A stretch of 64,000 nucleotides of DNA. Origin: Bifidobacterium sp. ESL0769 (GTDB taxonomy: Bacteria; Actinomycetota; Actinomycetes; Actinomycetales; Bifidobacteriaceae). The stretch's first letter is position 1. Each line of letters starts with the position of its first letter. The notes under the pieces are model-generated. The model had not been told where the DNA came from, did not search any database, and saw nothing but the letters and a program-made list of their open reading frames with translations. The translations under genes and the position numbers were made by a program. Where the stretch lies: assembly GCF_029395495.1 (NCBI RefSeq), contig NZ_CP113918.1:620001-684000 (forward strand), given 5' to 3'. Below, one piece after another: positions 33,952 to 41,316 of the stretch.

Positions 33952-35505
33952 TCATTGTTTGCTCGTTTCCATTTGAGCTTTCTCCGCCATCGTTTTGTCA
34001 GCGCTGCCGTTTTCCTTGGGAATCGGCATGGTCATGTGCACTTCCGTTCCCCAATTCGGGCGCGAGACGATGTTGACACTGCCGCCACGTCGTTCGATGC
34101 GGCCAATGATGGACTGACGGATGCCGAGCCGGTCCGGCGGGATCGCGTCCTGATTGAACCCGTTGCCATGATCGCGCACGAAAACTTCGGCCTGTGCTGC
34201 GCCGACTTCGCAATAGACTGAAATCGGTTCCGCTCCATGCTGCGCGGCGTTGAGCATCGCTTGCTCGCTGGCGTTGAGCAGTGCGTCGGTCTGGGCGCTG
34301 GGCTGCGTGTCGCCGACGGTCACCACATCGATGGGTTCACCGAACTGGTCTTCGATGCGTGCCGCAATCTCCTTAAGCCCGGTGCTCACCGACCGGTCCG
34401 AAGGTATCCGTTCCTGATAAAGCCACCGACGCAGCTCTCGTTCCTGCTTACGAGCCAAAGTAAACACGGTTTTGGGCTCGTCGCTGTGCAGCTGAATCAG
34501 TGCAAGCGTCTGCAGTACGCCATCGTGCAAGTGCGCGGTCATGTCAGCGCGTTCCTCTTCGCGTTCCTTCAGCGCGTGCTCGTGGCTCAGTTCGTGGATG
34601 AACCGGTTCGCGAGCGGGATGATAGCCAATGCAACCCCTGCCAACAGCGCTACGCCGGCAATTGCCGCGGAAAATGGCAGGTGATGGCTGAATGAATAGG
34701 AATCGGCGCAAATGAAGTAGCCGATCGCCATCAGGACCACGCCAATAAGCAGGTAACGTATTTGTCCGTCCTTGGCGTTGAAGCGGATCCAAGCTACGCC
34801 GATGCCGCACAATGCCATGAAAATGCCGAAGGTAAGGTCGCCGGGCAGTGGGCTGGTTTCCAAAACCACTGCCAATGCAATCAGAACGATACCGACCAAT
34901 GCAATAATCGATGGTTTCGAAGCACTTTTGAAAGCCTGCGCAAGGTTTTCGGGGACATTGTTGGTTTCGTCGTTTTCTGATCCATTCGCGTTCGCGTTGC
35001 CTATTGCGGCAGGTGACGACGAAGATGAATGGGGCATTTGCTGCCGTACGTCAGAGGAATCAGCGGTATCGGCGATATTGCCGGATAAGGGATTGCTGCC
35101 GTTTCCGTATTGTGTGTTTGCGATAGTGTTGGCATTCCCATACGACAAAGGCGCATTCGCAGTTCTTCGTTCGGCTTCGCGCCGTTCCTGTTCGGCGGTA
35201 ACCGGGTCTCCGGCCGGAACGAACGCCCACAAGAAGATATAGGCCACGATGCCTGCACCGAAAAGAAACGTTGCGGCTACGAAAGCCAAGCGAATCCAGG
35301 CCGCGGGCACGCCCAAGTGCAGGCTCAAACCCCGGCATACCCCGCAGAAGACGCGCTTCTTTTTCGGACGCAGTAGCGGCAGACGTTGTTTCGGGGTCAC
35401 CGGGAATCCGCCGGCCGGTGCATATTGCTGCCAAGGGTATGCCGGCTGGTTGCGCTGGCTTTGGTATGGTCCGCGATTGCCTGGTGCGTTCTTCGATGGC
35501 TTCAT
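33952..35505 (-). CDS. PspC-domain histidine kinase (LiaS/DesK-type)
   Basis: The 517-residue sensor begins with a PspC domain (about residues 47-100: KKRVFCGVCRGLSLHLGVPAAWIRLAFV..FLWAFVPAGD). A Ser/Asn-rich linker and four membrane segments (about 200-300) follow. The dimerisation helix has the HisKA_3 motif MTAHLHDGVLQTLALIQ (phospho-His about 327). The ATPase has an N-box LNASEQAMLNAAQHG and G-boxes DHGNGF and GGSVNIVSRPNWGTEV. It likely senses envelope stress and phosphorylates the adjacent regulator. The start is ATG 35505 or 35520; both lie inside the shared control region and neither has an ideal Shine-Dalgarno. Confidence 0.9.
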   Translation of the reverse strand: MKPSKNAPGNRGPYQSQRNQPAYPWQQYAPAGGFPVTPKQRLPLLRPKKKRVFCGVCRGLSLHLGVPAAWIRLAFVAATFLFGAGIVAYIFLWAFVPAGDPVTAEQERREAERRTANAPLSYGNANTIANTQYGNGSNPLSGNIADTADSSDVRQQMPHSSSSSPAAIGNANANGSENDETNNVPENLAQAFKSASKPSIIALVGIVLIALAVVLETSPLPGDLTFGIFMALCGIGVAWIRFNAKDGQIRYLLIGVVLMAIGYFICADSYSFSHHLPFSAAIAGVALLAGVALAIIPLANRFIHELSHEHALKEREEERADMTAHLHDGVLQTLALIQLHSDEPKTVFTLARKQERELRRWLYQERIPSDRSVSTGLKEIAARIEDQFGEPIDVVTVGDTQPSAQTDALLNASEQAMLNAAQHGAEPISVYCEVGAAQAEVFVRDHGNGFNQDAIPPDRLGIRQSIIGRIERRGGSVNIVSRPNWGTEVHMTMPIPKENGSADKTMAEKAQMETSKQ

Positions 35506-35533
35506 ACTTCCATTGTGCATGATTTTGCGGTTT

Positions 35534-35582
35534 TCAGGGTGAGTTCTGGCAAAAATCAGGGTTAAATCAGGGTGTTCCCTGA
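35534..35582. promoter_or_regulatory. Phased TCAGGG operator between divergent PspC genes
   Basis: TCAGGG occurs at 35534-35539, 35556-35561 and 35567-35572 (spacing 22 and 11 bp). The last copy also forms a perfect inverted repeat with CCCTGA (35577-35582). The block 35551-35580 is nearly identical to 8681-8710. It lies between the kinase and PspC genes and probably binds the local response regulator, controlling both directions. Confidence 0.65.
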
Positions 35583-35617
35583 CCCCTTTCAGCGTTTCCG
35601 AGTGCTGTAATGGAATC

Positions 35618-37732
35618 ATGAGCAACAATACATTCGGTCACGGCTCCCAACAGCCGAATAATATGAGCAACCCCGTTCCGTCTCGGCACGACAAGATCGA
35701 CCGTTTCTTCGCATGGATTCGCGGCAGCGGGCTGATGCGCGGCAACAACCGCTGGATCGCAGGCGTATGCGACGGCATTGCGGTGCGTTATGGGCTGAGT
35801 CCTGTTTTCGTGCGTGCGGTGGTCGCCGCCTCCACGCTGGTCTGCGGTTTCGGTGCGGCATTCTACGCGGCGGCGTGGGTGTTGCTGCCGGATTGCCGTG
35901 ACGGCAGGATTTCCGGCGAGGAACTGGTTTATGGCCAATGGCAATGGTCATTGCTTGGTCCAATTATTTTCATGATCATCGCGTTCTGTTTCCCGGGTAT
36001 CGGCGTGCTGCTGGCCATCGTCGCGGTGGCGGTACTGCTGATTATGATCAACAGCCTTGCGAACAAGGCGCAGCAGCAGCGCGGAGCCGCTTACGCGAAC
36101 AACGGGCCAGGGCAACAAGGTCAATATCAGGGTCAGTATCAAGCACGCGCGCAGTCTCCGCAAGGCCAATATCAAGCTCGCCCACAGCAGCCGCAAGGTC
36201 CATCTCAGGCCGGTCCGATACCTTATGCCCCTTCTGGCAGCGCAAATCCGACTTTTTATGGAAGCGCGAATTCTGCGCCGTACGCTGCGCAACCTTGGCC
36301 GCAAACGCAGGGTAATCTGCAAGCTGGAAACCAAGGAGCGCAAGAAAACCAAGGAAACAACGAGGCGACGTTTCGCGAACAGAATGGCGTGAACCCGGGC
36401 GATCGTATGGAAGATGCCGATGTGAACGTGCGTGAGGATAATTCCGACGCGAAGCCGAATTCGTCGGATGACCATATCGATAACGTTGATTCCAGCGGTA
36501 CCGGAACGGGTCAGAACCACTTTGACGATGGAGGTCAGACCTATTCAGTCGATGCCCGGAACCCTCAAAATGGAGCTTGGAATGGGCATCAAAACGCTTT
36601 CGGCTTCAACGGCCGGCCTTCCGCGCAATCCTGGGCTTCGCCGTTTGCCGCTGGTACAGCGCAGGAATCCGCCGCTCCTCCTACTTATATGGCCGAACCG
36701 ACGCAGCCTTATCAACAGAGCCAGGCGCAAAGTGCGGTAAGGTCGTGGGGGTCAAGGCGCGCGCGACGCAAGCCGGCCGGATTCGTGATCGTCTTGCTTG
36801 CGCTCGGTGTCATCCTTCTTTCAGGAGCACTTGTTGCAATACAATGCTTCAACAATGGCGGCTATATCAGCACCGTCTTCCAATATGGGACGTACTGGAT
36901 TGGCGGGGTGTTGCTGGGTTTGGGCGTGCTCATCGCCATCCTTGGCCTGACCGGGCATCGCGCCGGAGGGCTGCATCCCTTGGTCTGGATAGCGGCGTTC
37001 GTGGCGGTCGTGTTCGTCATTGGCGATATCGGCTATTCGACTGTATTGACCAGTATGGAACAAACGAACACTACGTATCATCATGTCAATCTCAGCGGCT
37101 TCAAAGCTATTGACGGCAGCGATGACCAGCAATTCAGCAAGCTTGAGCAAGGAATTGCTGTTAAGGGGGAAAGGCTTGATGATCAGGCACTCAATATTGA
37201 TATGAGTGACTATGCCAAGACCCATGGCACTCATAAGATCACTCTCGTGGATGGCACCACTGTCGAATCTGGCTGCCCGACCGGTACGATCAAGTTGACG
37301 GCGCAGCAGGCCACGGTATTCATTACATTGCCTGCAGGCTGTTCATATGGGCTTACTACCGATTACTCGGATTTGGGGCCAAATGGCCTTAGCGATGCCG
37401 AGAGAGGCCTCACAAGCGCGGGATATCCGTTGAATACTGGTATCGGTACCAGATCTCTGGGCACTGGCTATGTGGCGTTGCGGCGCGGAGAGGCAATCGA
37501 GGTTTTCGGTTCCAGCCGTGAGCTCATCGCCTCTGATAGCAGGTATCGAGATGAAAAGGAATATCAATGGGCCACGGATATGCAAAAGTTGCCAAAGAGC
37601 AGTGTCGAGCTTCGCATTGAGGCGCCAGCTGTTGTTGAAGGCCGCGTGACGGTGCAATATCCCGAGGAAAGTACGGTGCCAAGTTATGCGCAATTCGCCA
37701 AAGGCAAGACTGACGGAACATGGAGGCGATGA
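35618..37732 (+). CDS. PspC-domain membrane protein with long Gln/Asn-rich linker
   Basis: The 704-residue protein has a PspC domain at about residues 40-95 (NNRWIAGVCDGIAVRYGLSPVFVRAVV..AAWVLLPDC) and two membrane segments. A disordered linker of about 230 residues follows, rich in Gln, Asn, Pro and Ala (QGQYQ, QARPQQPQG repeats). Three further membrane segments lie at about 388-480, and a C-terminal domain of about 220 residues is probably outside. It is divergent from the PspC-kinase and shares its control region. Such proteins sense or stabilise the membrane in the Lia/Psp-type response; the role of the tail domain is unknown. Confidence 0.85.
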   Translation: MSNNTFGHGSQQPNNMSNPVPSRHDKIDRFFAWIRGSGLMRGNNRWIAGVCDGIAVRYGLSPVFVRAVVAASTLVCGFGAAFYAAAWVLLPDCRDGRISGEELVYGQWQWSLLGPIIFMIIAFCFPGIGVLLAIVAVAVLLIMINSLANKAQQQRGAAYANNGPGQQGQYQGQYQARAQSPQGQYQARPQQPQGPSQAGPIPYAPSGSANPTFYGSANSAPYAAQPWPQTQGNLQAGNQGAQENQGNNEATFREQNGVNPGDRMEDADVNVREDNSDAKPNSSDDHIDNVDSSGTGTGQNHFDDGGQTYSVDARNPQNGAWNGHQNAFGFNGRPSAQSWASPFAAGTAQESAAPPTYMAEPTQPYQQSQAQSAVRSWGSRRARRKPAGFVIVLLALGVILLSGALVAIQCFNNGGYISTVFQYGTYWIGGVLLGLGVLIAILGLTGHRAGGLHPLVWIAAFVAVVFVIGDIGYSTVLTSMEQTNTTYHHVNLSGFKAIDGSDDQQFSKLEQGIAVKGERLDDQALNIDMSDYAKTHGTHKITLVDGTTVESGCPTGTIKLTAQQATVFITLPAGCSYGLTTDYSDLGPNGLSDAERGLTSAGYPLNTGIGTRSLGTGYVALRRGEAIEVFGSSRELIASDSRYRDEKEYQWATDMQKLPKSSVELRIEAPAVVEGRVTVQYPEESTVPSYAQFAKGKTDGTWRR

Positions 37733-37734
37733 AA

Positions 37735-38694
37735 ATGCGTGACGAATCCAACAGGGAGAACGAAATGACGAACCTGACTTCCGATAACGACTTTGTTGAA
37801 ACCCAGACGATGCCGGCTCAGAACCTTCGTGCTGATACCGACGATAACGACGACAATAAAGTCATGCCTGTCCAAAATGGTAATGACGATACCGCCGAGA
37901 CCATGCTGGTTCAGAATAGTAGTGCCGATGCTGCCGATACCGAGGCTATGCCGCCTTCGAACGATAATGACGATACTACCGAGACCATGCCGGTTCAGAA
38001 TTTCGACACTGCTGCCGCCTCGGAGGCCGTGACGATTCAAAGTAGTGCTGATGATACTACTGAGACCTTGCCGGTTCAGAACGCTGATACCGTTACGACC
38101 GGCACTGAAGACGATAATCTTGCGCAAGATGATAATGCTGCAAACAATTCGTCTGAGGCGGGAGAAGGCGGAAGTGAGGCCGGGTCCCAGCTTGGAACTG
38201 AAACGCCAGCAGGCGCTGAAACCGAGACCGGGATTGGAATGGCGGCTGAAACTGAAGCTGGGGGAGTAGCCGAAACGGGAACTAAGACTTGGAATGAAAC
38301 CGGAACTGACAGTGCCTTTTCGGGTGTGCCGCCGCAGCCTGGGCATGTGCTGCCGTCGAATTTCGCCAGTGGGCCCGCCCCCTCCAGCGCCTACGTACGT
38401 GTGCCGCGCGATGTGCCGCAGCAGATGCCAAAGCCGCAGCCACCTACCGGCCCGAGCAAGGCGACTATCATATTGAGCCTGTTTCCGCTGTGTCTTGGTG
38501 CTCTGATGCTGATTGTCGGTTCGGCGTTTCCCATGGTGTTCGCGCCGGTATTGGGAGGTGTCGATGTGCGCTCGCTGATCGCTTTATTCGTCGTTGTGCT
38601 GGGGGCGTTGCTGATCGGATTGGCGGTCTTGCTCGGTCTGGCATCGCTGATTCACAAGGGCACTGCGAAGTGGAAAGCCAGAAGACGGCAGTAA
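37735..38694 (+). CDS. Repeat-rich membrane protein downstream of PspC gene
   Basis: The product of about 319 residues has an N-terminal half of acidic imperfect repeats around MPVQN and ETMPVQN (about six copies: TMPAQN, VMPVQN, TMLVQN, TMPVQN, TLPVQN). A Glu/Gly/Thr-rich stretch and a Pro-rich segment follow. Two C-terminal membrane helices complete it (IILSLFPLCLGALMLIVGSAF and LIALFVVVLGALLIGLAVLLGL). It follows the PspC gene immediately; GGAGG at 37722-37726 is 8 bases before ATG 37735. ATG 37729 would give the classic ATGA overlap and 37720 is also in frame. Function is unknown; co-transcription ties it to envelope stress. Confidence 0.75.
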   Translation: MRDESNRENEMTNLTSDNDFVETQTMPAQNLRADTDDNDDNKVMPVQNGNDDTAETMLVQNSSADAADTEAMPPSNDNDDTTETMPVQNFDTAAASEAVTIQSSADDTTETLPVQNADTVTTGTEDDNLAQDDNAANNSSEAGEGGSEAGSQLGTETPAGAETETGIGMAAETEAGGVAETGTKTWNETGTDSAFSGVPPQPGHVLPSNFASGPAPSSAYVRVPRDVPQQMPKPQPPTGPSKATIILSLFPLCLGALMLIVGSAFPMVFAPVLGGVDVRSLIALFVVVLGALLIGLAVLLGLASLIHKGTAKWKARRRQ

Positions 38695-38720
38695 ACTGCT
38701 TCTGGAATAATGGTAGTATG

Positions 38721-38768
38721 CCAACGACGCCTGCGCGACGATAATGACGTTGCATGGGCGTCGTTTGG
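38721..38768 (+). terminator. Hairpin after the PspC operon
   Basis: CCAACGACGCC (38721-38731) pairs imperfectly with GGGCGTCGTTTGG (38756-38768). It follows the second gene by about 25 bases and probably ends the operon, though the T-rich tail is interrupted. Confidence 0.5.
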
Positions 38769-38859
38769 TTTGGTCAACATTCTATTACATACAAACATGA
38801 AAACGTTGGAGCGTTATTGTCTAACTCCCATTGGCTTTCAATGATTCTGCAAGTGCCTT

Positions 38860-40500
38860 TTAAAGACTAAAGAGTCCAAAGAACGTCATCATTACCAGCG
38901 AAACCACGGCTGCGATAACGCACAATGCAGTAACGATAAAGTGTGCGGGAGTCCAGAAGCTTTGGAAATGCTTACTGCACGAATGCCAAAGTTCTCTAAT
39001 CAGCCAAGTGAACAACGCAACGTTGATCAAGGCGATGACTTGCATCAACGCCCATCCCCAAGTGAGAAGAGTGCCTCGCGAAGTGAGTGTCAGCGCTGAT
39101 TTCGCGGCGATGATGACGTAAACGAAGAACATCACGATGCCTAATATCGCGCAACAGCCGTTTAGGGCCAACGCTGCTGTGAGGCGATGCGGGAACCGGT
39201 TATGATCAGTATCCCCCCAAGAGAGTCGAACTCTTGTTGTTTTTGTCGAAGTTCGGTTTACGAGATTCTTGTCGGTCAGACTTGAAGAATCTTGTTTGGA
39301 ACGTTGCCTTGCATGTCCAATTGCAATACAAATACCGACGATTCCCGCCATTGAGATACACAAAACTATCGCGGCTAGCAACACCAATATCGTGCTCAGC
39401 GATCCGATGAGTCCAGGTTTGACGTTGGCGGGGACAGCGAGCCGTTGGTGTGGCTGGTCTCCCGCGATTTGAGGCGTGACCCATCCGTCGGCTTTTGTAC
39501 CGGCGGCAATGGCGTTCGTCCAGTCTTCGAGGTCGTGCGTATAGTGCATATCGAGGGGCAGACCGGGCACGGATGTGTGGGCGCCAACGCGCATCTGGTG
39601 ATTGGCGTGGTAGTAACGCACGAGCACATTGCGATTGCCGGCCGCTCTCGTTGCGTCAACGATGTCGGTTGCGCCCTGCTCGATGGGCATGGAAAGATCG
39701 TCGGTGCCGAAGCTGACCAGTAGCGGCATCGTGAGGTCTTTTAGATACCGTTCGGCGGGGAAATCGGCATATTGCAGTCCGAGCGGGGCAAAATCAAGCC
39801 CGATGAATTTGTTGACATCGTGATTGAGTGCTTTGGGTGCGCCGATGTAGTCGACATAGGTGTTGGCGGCCATCGCCATTTGCCGACGTCCAGAAACCGC
39901 CGGCGGTGAGGTCAACATCATGAAGGGGATCGCGCCCGGATGCCGATGTGCCATTGCTTCGGCGATCCATGTGCCTTCGGATTCTGCATAGATGCCGGTC
40001 TGTGCGGGGTCGACGTCGAGTTGCGTTTGCAGGGTTTTCAGCGAGGTCATATAGTCTTCGGCCATTGCGTAATAATCGCGGTGGAACGTGGTGTAGGTGT
40101 CAAGTCGTTTGTCGGGCACCAGCGTGACGATGCCTGCCGAACTCATAGCCGAAGCGATGTCGCCGTATACTTCGCTGGCTTTGCCGGTACCCGCCCCGTG
40201 AATGAACAAAGTCGCTGGTCGTTTGCCAGGTGCGCCGACAGGAGATCGTAAAATGGCGTTGATGGTGACGTCCGGGGCGAGCTTGATGCGTAGGTTCCTC
40301 GTCTTGACCTGGTAAGTGCCTTCCTGAGCGGTTTTGGTGTCACGGGCCTGAATCGCGGAATTTGTTGAAGCGACCTTGATATGTTGCGTCAACGGTTCCA
40401 CGCTCCACTGTGGAGTCATTGCGGCACCCAACGTCGTCAAAACGGCGACAAGTGCGACAAAGATGGCCAGTGAGGGGAGGAATCGTTTCAGTAATCGCAT
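38860..40500 (-). CDS. Alpha/beta hydrolase with C-terminal membrane domain
   Basis: The product of about 546 residues has an N-terminal anchor (FLPSLAIFVALVAVLTTLGAAM). An alpha/beta-hydrolase domain follows: oxyanion loop TLFIHGAGTG, nucleophile elbow GIYAESEGTWIAEAM (Ser in AESEG, where Gly is usual at the first position), acid in VSFGTDDLSMP and His in YYHANHQMR. After it come about four membrane segments. The hydrolase faces outside, as expected for an esterase or acyl-transfer enzyme acting on the envelope. The substrate is unknown. ATG 40500 is preferred to GTG 40509. Confidence 0.82.
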   Translation of the reverse strand: MRLLKRFLPSLAIFVALVAVLTTLGAAMTPQWSVEPLTQHIKVASTNSAIQARDTKTAQEGTYQVKTRNLRIKLAPDVTINAILRSPVGAPGKRPATLFIHGAGTGKASEVYGDIASAMSSAGIVTLVPDKRLDTYTTFHRDYYAMAEDYMTSLKTLQTQLDVDPAQTGIYAESEGTWIAEAMAHRHPGAIPFMMLTSPPAVSGRRQMAMAANTYVDYIGAPKALNHDVNKFIGLDFAPLGLQYADFPAERYLKDLTMPLLVSFGTDDLSMPIEQGATDIVDATRAAGNRNVLVRYYHANHQMRVGAHTSVPGLPLDMHYTHDLEDWTNAIAAGTKADGWVTPQIAGDQPHQRLAVPANVKPGLIGSLSTILVLLAAIVLCISMAGIVGICIAIGHARQRSKQDSSSLTDKNLVNRTSTKTTRVRLSWGDTDHNRFPHRLTAALALNGCCAILGIVMFFVYVIIAAKSALTLTSRGTLLTWGWALMQVIALINVALFTWLIRELWHSCSKHFQSFWTPAHFIVTALCVIAAVVSLVMMTFFGLFSL

Positions 40501-40536
40501 TCGTGTCACTCTAACGCGTCGCGTCTATTTTTACGC

Positions 40537-41208
40537 CTACTGTTGTAACGCTTCGGCCTCGTCAAGCGACTGGAAGCCGCCGAGCAGCACGGTGTTGCGG
40601 ATGGTCTCTTCGGTAAGGTTGCGGTTGGCTGCAGCGAGTTGTGAAATGAAATTGCTATACAGTTCAAACGTCTTGTCGGAATATGTGCCGAGTTCGCCGC
40701 GAAGGTAGGTCTCGAACGATGTTTTTTCGTGGGTGTCTTCTGAGGTGTGCAGCACGCGCATCTCACGGCCGAGCTTGGGGTAGCGGGCTCGGAAATCGTC
40801 AGCCCACGCCACTTGTTGCGCAATGACCTTTTCCTGTTCGGCGATGCGTTCGGAAGAATGTGTGGGGATATACGGTTCGATATTGGCATGGTATTCTTCG
40901 GGCCAGGTCGAAATCATCATGCGCCCGTATTTCTCGGTGATGAGGTTGCGCCCGACGCGGTCCGCTTCGTCGAGGTCATCGGCATAGCTTTTCAGCAGCG
41001 GCACGGGCCAGGTCATGAACTGGCTGGCACGCATTTGGTGGAATGTCGGCCAATTGCCTTGGCAGGCCGCGCGGCCGCCCTCATTGTCCGTCTTCTGGAA
41101 CTGGTCCCACTCATGCTTGACCACGTGTTCCAGCAGGTCAAGTCGTGCCTGATCTGCTGGGGTCGCGCGGTTTTCGTGTTCCGTTTGCTTCGTTGCGTTC
41201 TCAGTCAT
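40537..41208 (-). CDS. DUF4125 family protein
   Basis: The 223-residue product contains LLEHVVKHEWDQFQKTDNEGGRAACQGNWPTFHQMRASQF, RNLITEKYGRMM and ERIAEQEKVIAQQVAWADDFRARYPKLG, which are hallmarks of DUF4125 (function unknown). DUF4125 genes are regularly found next to DUF4037 proteins, as here, 108 bp upstream on the same strand. The start ATG 41208 is chosen over the upstream frame to 41310 because AAGAG lies before it and the family begins here. No catalytic residue can be named. Confidence 0.82.
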   Translation of the reverse strand: MTENATKQTEHENRATPADQARLDLLEHVVKHEWDQFQKTDNEGGRAACQGNWPTFHQMRASQFMTWPVPLLKSYADDLDEADRVGRNLITEKYGRMMISTWPEEYHANIEPYIPTHSSERIAEQEKVIAQQVAWADDFRARYPKLGREMRVLHTSEDTHEKTSFETYLRGELGTYSDKTFELYSNFISQLAAANRNLTEETIRNTVLLGGFQSLDEAEALQQ

Positions 41209-41316
41209 CGTTGCTCTTTTCTTCGGTATGCCTGCGTCGCATATCGTTATCGGTTCATTTGTTGACACTCTGCCATCCACTTTAGTGGTTTTAACAGAGG
41301 ATTTTTGCAATATGAT

